DNA of 64,000 nt from Burkholderia diffusa (GTDB lineage Bacteria; Pseudomonadota; Gammaproteobacteria; Burkholderiales; Burkholderiaceae), in the NCBI RefSeq assembly GCF_001718315.1, contig NZ_CP013362.1, positions 620,001-684,000 on the forward strand. Direction: 5' to 3'. A model generated the notes under the pieces. That model saw only the letters and a list, made by a program, of their open reading frames with translations, searched no databases and was not told where the DNA came from. The position numbers and the translations under genes are program-made. Every line of letters begins with the position of its first letter. The stretch's first letter is position 1. Below, one piece after another: positions 46,887-58,970 of this stretch.

Positions 46887-47548
46887 CGGCGGGGGGCGTC
46901 CGGCTGCGGCGGGGAGCCGTCGGGCGGGGCAGGCGTGCGCCGCGCGCGCAGGTCGTCGGCGATGTCCCACAGCGTGCGTGGATCGAACATGAGCACGACG
47001 GCGGTCATCAGCGTGAGCGCGCCGAACGCGAACAGCGCCGCGTCGGGCACGACGCGCGCGAGGCTCACCATCTTCACGATCGTCACGACGATCCCGAGCA
47101 TGAACACTTCGATCATCCCCCACGGCCGCACGAGCTGGATCGTGCGCAGCACGAGATTGAGGCCCGGCGGCACGACGCCACGCCGGATCGGCAGCAGCAC
47201 GTAAAGCAGCGCGGCCATCTCGACGAGCGGGAACAGCACGGTCGAGCAGAACACCATCACGCCGACGATCTCCATGTCCTGATGCCACAGCGCATCGATC
47301 GCGCCGATCAGCGTCGTCTGCACGCGGGTGCCGTTCAGGTCCATTTCGAGGATTGGGAACGCCTGCGCGATGACGAACGTGACGAGTGCGGCGACCGCAA
47401 GCGCGCTGATGCGCTCGATCTGCGTGGTGCTGTTCCGATAGAGCAGCGCGTCGCAGCGCGGACAGCGCGCGATTTCGCGGCCGCTCAGGCGCGGTTTATG
47501 CAACAGTGCGTCGCATTCGTGGCAGGCAATCAGGTCGTATCGTTGCAT
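46883..47548 (-). CDS. pqiA: PqiA-family membrane protein, first copy
   Basis: A 221-residue PqiA half-protein and first gene of the pqiA-pqiA-pqiB-pqiC operon. It has two CxxC pairs (CHECDALLHKPRLSG, CPRCDALLYRN) and four hydrophobic spans, with IEVFMLGIVVTIVKMVSLA the clearest. The in-frame upstream extension is ignored because ATG 47548 (MQRYDLIACHEC) starts exactly at the zinc-ribbon as in the family. It has an Arg/Pro-rich tail. Confidence 0.88.
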   Translation of the reverse strand: MQRYDLIACHECDALLHKPRLSGREIARCPRCDALLYRNSTTQIERISALAVAALVTFVIAQAFPILEMDLNGTRVQTTLIGAIDALWHQDMEIVGVMVFCSTVLFPLVEMAALLYVLLPIRRGVVPPGLNLVLRTIQLVRPWGMIEVFMLGIVVTIVKMVSLARVVPDAALFAFGALTLMTAVVLMFDPRTLWDIADDLRARRTPAPPDGSPPQPDAPRR

Positions 47549-47808
47549 GGAAAAGGCAGTGGTGCGACCGCTGGGGGAGCGCGTCGACGGGGCCGGAACC
47601 CGCGCCAATCTTACCAAAACGGCTTTTTCGGCGTGTCAACGCCCGGTTACTGGGTGACCGATCGGTAACATGGCGTAAACATGGCAGCGGGCTGACGGGC
47701 CTGTCCTGAGAGCCCGCGCGTGACAAAAGGTTGCGGTAGCATGGCGCCCGTGACAAGCGTCGGACGAATTTACCGGCGCAGCCGTTCGCTCAACTGAGGA
47801 AATCCAAG

Positions 47809-48369
47809 ATGGCATCGAAATCGCCGCCGGCCCGGCCGGCCCGCTACGCGCACACCGCGATCGCGCTGCACTGGCTGATCGCGCTGCTGATCGTCTGCGC
47901 GTTCGCGCTCGGCTGGGTGATGACCGACATCCCCGGCTTCACGCCGACGAAGCTCAAGTACTTCTCGTGGCACAAGTGGATCGGCGTGACGGTGTTCGCG
48001 CTGGCCGTCGTGCGCGTGCTGTGGCGCGCGACCCATCAGCCGCCGCCGCTGCCGGACGACACGCCGGCGTGGCAGCGCGCGGTGTCGCACGGCGTGCACA
48101 TGCTGCTGTACGTACTGATGATCGCGATTCCGGCGACGGGCTATCTGTACAGCTCCGCGTCGAACATTCCGGTCGTCTACCTCGGCATCGTGCCGCTGCC
48201 GCGCCTGATCGACCCCGATCCGGTGCTGAAGGAAACCTTCAAGACGCTGCACGTGTCTTTGAATTACATTCTGCTTGCACTCGTCGCCATGCATGTCCTC
48301 GCGGCGCTCAAGCACCAGTTGTTGGACCGCGACGGCCTGCTGTCGCGGATGCTTCCCTCCGCCAAATGA
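47809..48369 (+). CDS. cybB: Cytochrome b561 (CybB type)
   Basis: A 186-residue inner-membrane di-heme cytochrome b with four transmembrane helices (about 22-40, 60-75, 95-117, 148-168). Likely heme-ligating histidines are in YAHTAIALHWL, FSWHKWIG, SHGVHMLLYV and LVAMHVLAALKH. Members oxidise quinol or superoxide in the membrane. It is followed directly by two YceI genes, a common pairing of cytochrome b561 with YceI. AGGAAATCC precedes the start; divergent from the pqi operon. Confidence 0.92.
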   Translation: MASKSPPARPARYAHTAIALHWLIALLIVCAFALGWVMTDIPGFTPTKLKYFSWHKWIGVTVFALAVVRVLWRATHQPPPLPDDTPAWQRAVSHGVHMLLYVLMIAIPATGYLYSSASNIPVVYLGIVPLPRLIDPDPVLKETFKTLHVSLNYILLALVAMHVLAALKHQLLDRDGLLSRMLPSAK

Positions 48370-48377
48370 AGGATCCC

Positions 48378-48938
48378 ATGAAAGTGTCTTTCTCCCGCTC
48401 CATGCTGACCGCGTTCGCCGCGGTGTCACTTGTCGCGTCGGCCGCGGCGCATGCCGACGTCGATCTCTCGAAGAGCAAGGTGTCCGCCGTGTCGAAGCAG
48501 ATGAACGTGCCGACCGAAGGCGCATTCAAGAAGTTCTCCGCGCAGGTGAAGTTCGACCCGGCGAAGGCCGCGCAGGGCAGCGCGCAAATGACGATCGATA
48601 TCGCGAGCTTCGACCTCGGCGACAAGATGTACAACGACCAGGTCGCGGGCAAGGACTGGTTCGACGCGAAGGCGTATCCGCAGGCGACCTTCGCGTCGTC
48701 GGCGATCGCGCCGGCCGGCGGCAACAAATACAACGTGACCGGCAAGCTGACGATCAAGGGCAAGTCCGAAACCGTCACGGTGCCCGTCACGGTCACGCAG
48801 AGCGGCTCGACGCAGACCTTCGACGGCGTGCTGCCGATCAAGCGTTCGGCGTTCAACGTCGGCACCGGCGAGTGGAAGGACACGTCGATCGTCGCCGACG
48901 AAGTGCAGATCAAGTTCCATCTCGTCGCCACGAAGTAA
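48378..48938 (+). CDS. YceI-family periplasmic protein
   Basis: A 186-residue lipocalin-like protein with a signal peptide (MKVSFSRSMLTAFAAVSLVA, cleavage after AHA near residue 27). YceI proteins bind isoprenoid quinone-like lipids in a barrel. Conserved parts are GAFKKFSAQVKFDPAKAAQG, DWFDAKAYPQATFAS, VTGKLTIKGKS and FNVGTGEWKD. An alternative ATG at 48366 overlaps the cybB stop and would add four residues; the 48378 start has AAGGA in place. Confidence 0.9.
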   Translation: MKVSFSRSMLTAFAAVSLVASAAAHADVDLSKSKVSAVSKQMNVPTEGAFKKFSAQVKFDPAKAAQGSAQMTIDIASFDLGDKMYNDQVAGKDWFDAKAYPQATFASSAIAPAGGNKYNVTGKLTIKGKSETVTVPVTVTQSGSTQTFDGVLPIKRSAFNVGTGEWKDTSIVADEVQIKFHLVATK

Positions 48939-49007
48939 GCGGCGACGGGCTGTCGCATCACCCAGAATGCCGCGCGAGGGCGCGGCGCTGTTCCAAGGAG
49001 AAAGCGT

Positions 49008-49589
49008 TTGAAAAAGCATCTGATCATCGCCGCGGGCGCGCTGGCTGCTTCGCTATCGTTCTCGGCATTCGCCGACAGCGCGACGTACCAGTTCGACCCG
49101 AGCCATACGTACCCGAGCTTCGAGGCCGACCACTTCGGCGGCCTGTCGGTCTGGCGCGGCAAGTTCGACAAGTCGAGCGGCACCGTGACGCTCGACCGCG
49201 CGGCGAAGACCGGTACGGTCGACGTGACGACCGACATCGCGTCGATCCACACGGGCAGCGCGAAGCTCGACGAGCACCTGCAGACGGCCGAGTTCTTCGA
49301 CGTCTCCAAGTTCCCGCAGGCGAACTACAAGGGCACCATCAAGTTCGACGGCGACAAGCCGGTGTCGGTGGTCGGTAACCTGACGCTGCACGGCGTCACG
49401 AAGCCGGTCACGCTGAAGATCGATTCGCTCAAGTGCATGCCGCATCCGATGCTCAAGCGCGAAGTGTGCGGCGTCGACGCGGTCGGTGAATTCAACCGCG
49501 ACGATTTCGGCCTCGACTACGGCAAGCAGTACGGCTTCAAGATGAAGACGAAGCTGCTGATCACGGCCGAAGCCATCAAGCAGCAGTAA
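49008..49589 (+). CDS. YceI-family periplasmic protein, second copy
   Basis: A 193-residue YceI protein with signal peptide [20 protein letters not shown] and cleavage after AFA. Core motifs are [47 protein letters not shown] and [16 protein letters not shown]. It is the standard YceI type, more canonical than the neighbouring copy. The start is TTG at 49008, supported by AAGGAG 7 bases upstream. It forms a cybB-yceI-yceI unit closed by a terminator. Confidence 0.92.
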   Translation: MKKHLIIAAGALAASLSFSAFADSATYQFDPSHTYPSFEADHFGGLSVWRGKFDKSSGTVTLDRAAKTGTVDVTTDIASIHTGSAKLDEHLQTAEFFDVSKFPQANYKGTIKFDGDKPVSVVGNLTLHGVTKPVTLKIDSLKCMPHPMLKREVCGVDAVGEFNRDDFGLDYGKQYGFKMKTKLLITAEAIKQQ

Positions 49590-49642
49590 CGCGCCCGACC
49601 GGGCCGGCCGCCGCGTCACGCTGCCGGCCCGTCGCGAGCCAG

Positions 49643-49683
49643 CCGCCGCGCTTCCGTTTCCCGGGGGCGCGGCGGTTTTTTTT
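49643..49683 (+). terminator. Intrinsic terminator of cybB-yceI-yceI
   Basis: CCGCCGCGC (49643-49651) pairs with GCGCGGCGG (49667-49675), followed by eight T residues. Confidence 0.88.
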
Positions 49684-49764
49684 GCGCGCCTATAATCGTC
49701 GGCGCAGCTCGCGGCGCGAGAACCGGCGCGCCGGACACAACGTACAACGACAAGGAGATCGCCG

Positions 49765-51042
49765 ATGCATGCCGTCACGCAGTCCAGCTCCATTGCCTCG
49801 TCGCCGCGCGTGTGGCGCGCGGTGGTCGCCGCGTCGATCGGCAACGCGCTCGAGTGGTTCGACCTCGTCGTCTACGGCTTCTTCGCGGTGACGATCTCGA
49901 AACTGTTCTTTCCGGCCGGCAACGACACCGTGTCGCTGTTGCTCACGCTCGGCACGTTCGGCGTGTCGTTCTTCATGCGCCCGCTCGGCGCCATCGTGCT
50001 CGGTGCATACGCGGACCGCGCGGGCCGCAAGGCCGCGCTCACGCTGTCGATCCTGCTGATGATGGCCGGCACGCTGGTCATCGCGGTGCTGCCGACCTAC
50101 CAGACGATCGGCGTCGCCGCGCCGCTGATCCTCGTCGCCGCGCGGCTGATGCAGGGCTTCTCGGCAGGCGGCGAATTCGGCAGTGCGACTGCGTTCCTGG
50201 CCGAGCACGTGCCGGGCCGGCGCGGCTTCTTCGCGAGCTGGCAGGTCGCGAGCCAGGGCCTCACGACGCTGCTCGCCGCCGGCTTCGGCACCGTGCTGAA
50301 CGCGCAGCTCACGGCGGAGCAGATGGCCGCGTGGGGCTGGCGCATCCCGTTCTTCTTCGGGCTGTTGCTCGGGCCGGTCGCGTACTACATCCGTTCGAAG
50401 GTCGACGAGACGCCCGAATTCCTCGCGGCCGAAAGCACCGCGAGCCCGTTGCGCGACACGTTCGCGTCGCACAAGGCGCGGCTCGTGGCCGCGATGGGCG
50501 TGGTGGTGCTCGGCACCGTCGCGACCTATCTGGTGCTGTTCATGCCGACCTACGGCGTGAAGCAGCTCGGCCTTGCGCCGTCGGCTGCGTTCGCCGCGAT
50601 CCTCGTCGTCGGCGTGATCCAGATGGCGTTCGCGCCACTCGTCGGCCACTGGTCGGATCGTTACGGACGCGTGCGCGTGATGCTCGCGCCGGCCATCGCC
50701 ATCCTCGTGCTGATCTATCCGGCGTTCGCGTACCTGGTCGCGCATCCGGGCTTCGGCACGCTGATCGCGCTGCAGGTGTTGCTCGCGTTCCTGATGACCG
50801 GCTATTTCGCGGCGCTGCCCGGGCTGTTGTCCGAAGTGTTTCCGGTGCAGACGCGCACGACCGGAATGTCGCTCGCGTATAACGTCGCGGTGACGATCTT
50901 CGGCGGCTTCGGGCCGTTCATCATTGCGTGGCTGATCCGCGCGACCGGGATGAAGACCGCGCCGAGCTTCTACCTGATGTTCGCGGCCGTGCTGAGCCTT
51001 GTGGCGCTGATCGTGCTGCGCCGGCGGTTCGGGTTCCGGTGA
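49765..51042 (+). CDS. MHS-family MFS transporter
   Basis: A 425-residue, 12-span major facilitator of the metabolite:H+ symporter type. Signatures are GNALEWFDLVVYGFFA, FFMRPLGAIVLGAYADRAGRK and RLMQGFSAGGEFGSATAFLAEH. Relatives carry citrate, tricarballylate, ketoglutarate, proline/betaine or other organic acids, so the substrate is open. AAGGAG lies 9 bases before the ATG. It stands alone and is convergent with the S41 protease. Confidence 0.88.
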   Translation: MHAVTQSSSIASSPRVWRAVVAASIGNALEWFDLVVYGFFAVTISKLFFPAGNDTVSLLLTLGTFGVSFFMRPLGAIVLGAYADRAGRKAALTLSILLMMAGTLVIAVLPTYQTIGVAAPLILVAARLMQGFSAGGEFGSATAFLAEHVPGRRGFFASWQVASQGLTTLLAAGFGTVLNAQLTAEQMAAWGWRIPFFFGLLLGPVAYYIRSKVDETPEFLAAESTASPLRDTFASHKARLVAAMGVVVLGTVATYLVLFMPTYGVKQLGLAPSAAFAAILVVGVIQMAFAPLVGHWSDRYGRVRVMLAPAIAILVLIYPAFAYLVAHPGFGTLIALQVLLAFLMTGYFAALPGLLSEVFPVQTRTTGMSLAYNVAVTIFGGFGPFIIAWLIRATGMKTAPSFYLMFAAVLSLVALIVLRRRFGFR

Positions 51043-51063
51043 TGCGAAGCGTGCGGCGGCGCG

Positions 51064-52602
51064 TCAGTTGCTGACGCGCTCGCATACCGGTTGCGCCGGC
51101 ATCAGCTGCGCCGGCGCGGTGATGGTCTGCACCGGCCGACCGGCGAGCGCGTCGAGCGCCTGCCGGAGCTGCCAGTCGGCGGCCGTGCCGAATTCCCGCT
51201 GCGGCAGCGCCGCGCTCTTCGACGTATCGATTTTCTCGCGCACGCGCGCGTCGCGCAGTTTTTGCCGTGCCTTGCGCACCTGTGCGAACGGATCGGGCGC
51301 CAGCCGGTCCGCATACGGCGCGCGGGCGAGATCGACTTCGCGGTACCACAGCAGCACGCCGTCGACGTCCGAGTCGCGGCGCGGCGGCACGAGCCAGTCC
51401 GGCACGACGCCGTAGCCGTCCATCGGGCAGCCGTTCGGCCGCAGATTGCGCGCGAACGTGAAATTGACGCGCGTGCCGTCGATCAGGTCGACGCCGGTCT
51501 GCGCGAGTCCCTTTCCGTAGGTCGGCATCCCGACGAGTCGCGCGCGGCCCAGATCCTTCAGTGCGGCCGCGGTCGCTTCGGCGGCCGACGCGCTTTGTCC
51601 GTCGACGAGCACGACGAGCGGCACGGTGCGCCACCAGTCGTCGGCCTGCAGCGGCGCGAGCGGATCCTGGCCGTGCATGGCCGGCAGTTCGTAGTCGGGC
51701 CAGTTGGTCGTGAAGCGGCGGCGCTTCGTGCCGTCGCGCTCGAGCGTCACCATCACGGTGCGGTCGCGCCCGGCGAACAGTGCGGTGATGCCGATCGCCG
51801 CATTCAGTGCGCCGCCGCCGTTGATGCGCAGGTCGAGGATCACGCCTTTCACCGTCGGCCCCGCGCGGCGTGCGGCCTGCACGGCGTCGATATAGTTGCC
51901 GACCGCGGGCTCCGGGAAGCTCGACAACCGCGTGTACAGGATGTCGCCGGCGAACCGCCTTGCGCTCGCCGGGTGTGGGCGGACGATCGCGCGGACGGGC
52001 GCGAAGGTCAGCGTCGCATGGTTCGCGCCACGCCGGATTGTGAGCTTCAGCGGCATGCCCGCGTCGCCCTTCGCGAATTTCACGACCTCGCTGCTGTCGA
52101 TGCCGACCACGCTCCGGTCGTTCATCGCGACGACGAGATCGTCGGGCCGCACGCCGGCCTGTTCGGCGGGCGCGTCCGGGATCACGTCGATGATGTGGAG
52201 CCCGTCGGGCCGCGTCTCGAACACGATGCCGATGCCCGGCGTGCCGTCGCGTGCGCGGCGCTCGTCGTCGAGCCGTTCCTGTTCCTCCCTCGCGTTGAAG
52301 AAGCGCGCGTACGGCAGCGTCTTGATCCCGTCGTGCACGGTGGCGTCGAGCAACGCACCGATGTCGACGTCGGTCAGGTGCTGCTTCTTCAGCACTTCGA
52401 CCGCGGCCTTCAGTTCGCAGAGCTGGGGTTCCCAGTCGGGCGGGCAGGGTGAAGGTTGTGACGTCGCGGTAGCGGCAGCGACGGCCGGCGCGGACGCGGA
52501 TTGCGCACGGGCGGCCGATGCGCATGCAACGAACGCAGCCGCGGCGGCGGCACCGGTGCTCCAGGCGACGATGCGATGAACGACACGCGTGGCAGGCATC
52601 AT
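51064..52602 (-). CDS. S41-family (C-terminal processing) peptidase with PDZ domain
   Basis: A 512-residue exported serine protease. A signal sequence (about residues 10-35, ending ASAARAQS) leads to a helical segment, a PDZ domain (GIGIVFETRPDGLHIIDVIP to VVAMNDRSVVGIDS), and the tail-specific protease domain. The nucleophile Ser is in VDGQSASAAEATAAAL and the general-base Lys in MPTYGKGLAQTG. It probably degrades or trims periplasmic proteins. Two adjacent ATGs (52602, 52599) are possible starts; the frame is open further upstream. Confidence 0.87.
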   Translation of the reverse strand: MMPATRVVHRIVAWSTGAAAAAAFVACASAARAQSASAPAVAAATATSQPSPCPPDWEPQLCELKAAVEVLKKQHLTDVDIGALLDATVHDGIKTLPYARFFNAREEQERLDDERRARDGTPGIGIVFETRPDGLHIIDVIPDAPAEQAGVRPDDLVVAMNDRSVVGIDSSEVVKFAKGDAGMPLKLTIRRGANHATLTFAPVRAIVRPHPASARRFAGDILYTRLSSFPEPAVGNYIDAVQAARRAGPTVKGVILDLRINGGGALNAAIGITALFAGRDRTVMVTLERDGTKRRRFTTNWPDYELPAMHGQDPLAPLQADDWWRTVPLVVLVDGQSASAAEATAAALKDLGRARLVGMPTYGKGLAQTGVDLIDGTRVNFTFARNLRPNGCPMDGYGVVPDWLVPPRRDSDVDGVLLWYREVDLARAPYADRLAPDPFAQVRKARQKLRDARVREKIDTSKSAALPQREFGTAADWQLRQALDALAGRPVQTITAPAQLMPAQPVCERVSN

Positions 52603-52702
52603 GAGGACCGCGGCTTCGACGTGTGGCGGGGCGGGGTGGTGAAGCGATTGTAGCCGACGGTCCGTGCGCCGCACCGGAGGAAGCGCGCACACGGCGCGCA
52701 TG

Positions 52703-52732
52703 AAAAAAGGCCGGTCCAACAGGACCGGCCTT
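52703..52732 (-). terminator. Intrinsic terminator of the secDF operon
   Basis: AAGGCCGGTCC (52707-52717) pairs with GGACCGGCCTT (52722-52732); the A run at 52703-52708 is the U-tract on the minus strand, about 30 bases past secF. Confidence 0.88.
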
Positions 52733-52759
52733 CTGGTATCCGCCGAAGCGGCGCGATGC

Positions 52760-53710
52760 TTAAACCTGCGCGCCCGCGTTCGGATCGTCCGGATCGTGCG
52801 CGGTCTTCTTTTCCTTGATCAGGTCTTCGCGCTTGATGCCGAGCCACATCGCGAGCGAGCCCGCGACAAACACCGACGAGTAGATGCCGAACATGATGCC
52901 GACCGTCAGCGCGAGCGCGAAGTAGTGCAGCGTCGGGCCGCCGAAGAAGAACATCGACAGCACCATCATTTCCGTCGACGTGTGCGTGATGATCGTCCGC
53001 GACATCGTGGTCGTGATCGCGTGGTTGATCACCTCCGACACGCTCATCTTGCGTTCGCGGCGGAACGTTTCGCGGATCCGGTCGAAGATGACGACCGACT
53101 CGTTGACCGAGTAGCCGAGCACCGCGAGGATCGCCGCGAGCACCGCCAGCGAGAACTCCCACTGGAAGAACGCGAAGAAGCCGAGAATGATCACGACGTC
53201 GTGCAGGTTCGCGATGATGCCGGCGACCGCGTACTTCCATTCGAAGCGGATCGACAGGTAGATCACGATGCCGATCACGACGCACGCGAGCGCGAGGAGA
53301 CCATCGGTCGCCAGCTCGCGGCCGACCTGCGGGCCGACGAACTCGACGCGCTGCAGCGTGACGTCGGGGCTCTGCGCCTTCAGCGCGGTCATCACCTGGT
53401 CGCTCTGCTGCGCGGACGTGAGGCCTTCCTTCAGCTGCAGGCGGATCAGCACGTTGCGCGACGTGCCGAAGTTCTGCACCTGCGCGTCGGCGTAGCCGAG
53501 CTTGCCGAGCGTGTCGCGCACGGGTTCGAGCTGCGCGGCCTGCTGGTACTGCACCTCGATCACCGTGCCGCCGGTGAATTCGACGGACAGGTGCAGCCCG
53601 CGGTGGAACAGGAAGAACACGGCGGCGAGGAACGTGACCAGCGAGATCACGTTGAACACCAGCGCGTGCCGCATGAACGGAATGTCTTTACGGATGCGGA
53701 AAAATTCCAT
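52760..53710 (-). CDS. secF: Protein-export membrane protein SecF
   Basis: Partner of SecD in the Sec holotranslocon, using the proton gradient to help proteins emerge into the periplasm. The 316-residue protein has six hydrophobic spans, a periplasmic P1 head between the first two (LSVEFTGGTVIEVQYQ) and the conserved RND-type segment LAAILAVLGYSVNESVVIFDRIRE. 18 bases after secD. Confidence 0.96.
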   Translation of the reverse strand: MEFFRIRKDIPFMRHALVFNVISLVTFLAAVFFLFHRGLHLSVEFTGGTVIEVQYQQAAQLEPVRDTLGKLGYADAQVQNFGTSRNVLIRLQLKEGLTSAQQSDQVMTALKAQSPDVTLQRVEFVGPQVGRELATDGLLALACVVIGIVIYLSIRFEWKYAVAGIIANLHDVVIILGFFAFFQWEFSLAVLAAILAVLGYSVNESVVIFDRIRETFRRERKMSVSEVINHAITTTMSRTIITHTSTEMMVLSMFFFGGPTLHYFALALTVGIMFGIYSSVFVAGSLAMWLGIKREDLIKEKKTAHDPDDPNAGAQV

Positions 53711-53728
53711 GGCTTCGTCTCCGGGGCC

Positions 53729-55750
53729 TTATTGGGTCGAGCCCGGTTTCTTCGGCGACACGCCTTGCTGCGCGCGGTTGCGCAGTTGCGGCTTGCCGGC
53801 GCGCGGCGCGTTGCCCTTCGCAGGCGCGGCGAGCTTCGCGGCGCGCGCGGTGTCGGTCGATTCGTCGGCCGCGGCGAACGACGCGCCGGCCGTGGCGCCT
53901 TCCGGCTTCCACACCTGGCCGATCGCGAGCGACTTCAGCTTCTTGCGGCCGCCGTACCAGAGGTTGACGATCCCGCGCGAGAAGAACACCGCGGAGAACA
54001 TCGACGTCAGGATGCCGAGGCAGTGCACGATCGCGAACGCGCGAACGGGGCCCGAGCCGAATGCGAGCAGCGCGAGGCCGGCGATCAGCGTCGTGACGTT
54101 CGAGTCGAGAATCGTCGCCCACGCGTGTGCGTAGCCGGCCTGGATCGCGGTCTGCGGCGGCTGGCCGGCGCGCAGTTCCTCACGCACGCGCTCGTTGATC
54201 AGCACGTTCGAGTCGATCGCCATCCCGAGCGCGAGCGCGATTGCCGCGATACCCGGCAGCGTCAGCGTGGCCTGCATCAGCGACAGTACCGCGACGAGCA
54301 GCAGCAGGTTCACCGACAGGCCGATCACCGAGATCACGCCGAACAGCATGTAGTACGCGATCATGAACACGGCGATCGCGCAGAAGCCCCAGATCACCGA
54401 GTGGACGCCCATCTTGATGTTGTCGGCGCCAAGGCTCGGGCCGATCGTGCGTTCCTCGATGATGTCCATCGGTGCGGCGAGCGAACCGGCGCGCAGCAGC
54501 AGCGCGAGGTCGGCCGCGGCCTGCGGCGTCGGCTGGCCCGTGATCTGGAAGCGGTCGCCGAGTTCGGACTGGATCGTCGCGACCGTCAGCACCTCGCCCT
54601 TGCCCTTCTCGAACAGCACCATCGCCATCGGCTTGCCGATGTTCTCGCGCGACACCGCGCGCACCGAGCGGCCGCCCGCCGAGTCGAGGCGGATGTTGAC
54701 CGACGGACGCTGGTGTTCGTCGAAGCCGGCCGATGCATCGATGATGCGGTCGCCGGTGAAGATCACGTCCTTCTTCAGCAGCACGGGCGCCTGGTTGCCC
54801 TGCGTGAACAGCTCCTCGCCCGGCGGCACCGGGTCGTTCGGGTTCGGGTGCGTGTTGATCGGATCGGCGAGGCGCGCCTCGAGCGTCGCGGTGCGGCCGA
54901 TGATGTCCTTCGCCTTCGCGGTGTCCTGCACGCCCGGCAGTTCGACGACGATGCGGTCGCTGCCTTGCTGTTGCAGGATCGGCTCGGACACGCCGAGTTC
55001 GTTCACGCGGTTGTGCAGCGTCGTCAGGTTCTGCTTGAGCGCGGCATCCTCGACGGCCTTCTGCACGGCCGGCGTGAACGTGCCGACGACTTGCGTGCCG
55101 CCGCCGCCGGGCTGGGTCGCCCATTGCAGTTCGGTGACCGACGCGGCGAGCACCTTGCGGGCGTCTTCCGCCGTCTGCGCATCGCTGAAGTTGACGACGA
55201 CGGACTGGTCGACGCGGCTCACGCCGCCGTCGCGGATGTTCTTGTCGCGCAGCAGCGTGCGCGCGTCGGACGCGTCGGAGTCGAGCTTCTTCGTGAGCGC
55301 GCCCGTCATGTCGACCTGGAGCAGGAAGTGGACACCGCCGCGCAGGTCGAGGCCGAGATACATCGGCAGTGCGTGCAGCGCGGTCAGCCAGCGCGGCGAC
55401 GCGCTTTGCAGGTTCAGTGCGACGACGTATTGCGGATCGTTCGGATCGGCGTTCAGCGACTTCTGCAGCAGGTCCTTGACGCGCAGCTGCGTATCGGTGT
55501 CCTTCAGGCGCACGCGGATGTTCGCGTTGGACGCCGTGTTCTCGAAGGTGACGTCGTCCGGCGTGATCTGCGCGGAGGCGAGCGCGGATTCGACCTGGGT
55601 CAGGGTGGTCGAGTCGAGCTTGACCGTGGCCTTGCCGCTCGACACCTGCACCGCCGGCGCTTCGCCGAAGAAGTTGGGCAATGTGTACAGAAGGCCGATG
55701 GCGAGCGCCACGACCATCACGACATATTTCCAGAGTGGATAACGATTCAT
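53729..55750 (-). CDS. secD: Protein-export membrane protein SecD
   Basis: Larger subunit of SecDF, 673 residues. The first span is near residues 8-25 (KYVVMVVALAIGLLYTLPNF), followed by a long periplasmic P1 domain (DLRGGVHFLLQVDM, RVNELGVSEPILQQQGSDRI) and a C-terminal five-span bundle with GIAAIALALGMAIDSNVLI. The extreme C-terminus after about residue 640 is a basic Ala/Arg/Gln tail. Confidence 0.96.
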   Translation of the reverse strand: MNRYPLWKYVVMVVALAIGLLYTLPNFFGEAPAVQVSSGKATVKLDSTTLTQVESALASAQITPDDVTFENTASNANIRVRLKDTDTQLRVKDLLQKSLNADPNDPQYVVALNLQSASPRWLTALHALPMYLGLDLRGGVHFLLQVDMTGALTKKLDSDASDARTLLRDKNIRDGGVSRVDQSVVVNFSDAQTAEDARKVLAASVTELQWATQPGGGGTQVVGTFTPAVQKAVEDAALKQNLTTLHNRVNELGVSEPILQQQGSDRIVVELPGVQDTAKAKDIIGRTATLEARLADPINTHPNPNDPVPPGEELFTQGNQAPVLLKKDVIFTGDRIIDASAGFDEHQRPSVNIRLDSAGGRSVRAVSRENIGKPMAMVLFEKGKGEVLTVATIQSELGDRFQITGQPTPQAAADLALLLRAGSLAAPMDIIEERTIGPSLGADNIKMGVHSVIWGFCAIAVFMIAYYMLFGVISVIGLSVNLLLLVAVLSLMQATLTLPGIAAIALALGMAIDSNVLINERVREELRAGQPPQTAIQAGYAHAWATILDSNVTTLIAGLALLAFGSGPVRAFAIVHCLGILTSMFSAVFFSRGIVNLWYGGRKKLKSLAIGQVWKPEGATAGASFAAADESTDTARAAKLAAPAKGNAPRAGKPQLRNRAQQGVSPKKPGSTQ

Positions 55751-55856
55751 GAGGGGGCCGAACGGGTGGTTGGCGTGAAAGCGTCGCGTCCGGCGCCGCG
55801 GCGGCCCGCTCTCTCAGGCGGGCACGACGCGGGGAGCCGGACGCTCGGTGAAGGCC

Positions 55857-56180
55857 TTACAGCGACTTGATCGTGCCCTTCGGCAGAATGGTCGTGACGG
55901 CAGCCTTCTGCACGGTGATTTCTGTGCCTTCGGCGATTTCGACGCCGATGTAGCCTTCGGAGACCTTCGTCACCTTGCCGACGAGGCCGCCGCTCGTGAC
56001 GACTTCGTCGCCCTTCGCCATGGCCGCGAGCATGTTGCGGTGTTCCTTCTGGCGCTTCATCTGCGGACGGATCATGATGAAGTACAGCACCGCGAACATC
56101 AGGATGAGCGGCAGGAAGCTCATCAGGCTCGATTCGGCGCCACCGGCACCTTGCGCGAAGGCATTGGAAATGAACGGCAC
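55857..56180 (-). CDS. yajC: Preprotein translocase subunit YajC
   Basis: Small accessory protein of SecDF, 107 residues, with one membrane span (SFLPLILMFAVLYFIMIRPQ) and the conserved KRQKEHRNMLAAMAKGDEVV and GGLVGKVTKV region that follows. Upstream of secD by 106 bases and downstream of tgt, the usual proteobacterial order. Confidence 0.96.
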   Translation of the reverse strand: MPFISNAFAQGAGGAESSLMSFLPLILMFAVLYFIMIRPQMKRQKEHRNMLAAMAKGDEVVTSGGLVGKVTKVSEGYIGVEIAEGTEITVQKAAVTTILPKGTIKSL

Positions 56181-56331
56181 GTTGGTCTCTCCGTAGGGGA
56201 AGATCGAAAAATAAGCCGGTTATTCTACCACCGGCCCCATCTGCAAACGGCACGGCAAATGCGCTTTCGGATCAAGCTGTTAAAGCACGAACCGGCAGCG
56301 TGGCCGCGCGTCTGGAAAGGTAATTGTAATG

Positions 56332-56397
56332 TTTGGCGGTCGCGACCGGTGTCGAGACCGCCAAACTTGATACACGTTGCATGTGACGGTTGGCGGC
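56332..56397. repeat. TTGGCGG inverted and direct repeats between tgt and yajC
   Basis: An 11-bp perfect inverted repeat (GTTTGGCGGTC at 56332-56342 and GACCGCCAAAC at 56357-56367, 14-base loop) plus a third TTGGCGG at 56391-56397. It may be an mRNA hairpin separating queA-tgt from yajC-secDF or a protein-binding site. No U-tract follows on either strand. Confidence 0.6.
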
Positions 56398-56413
56398 GCG
56401 GGCGGCCGGTCCG

Positions 56414-58933
<2,520 letters not shown>

Positions 58934-58970
58934 CTATTGTACTTGCCTTGCGAAGCACCCAGACGATCCG

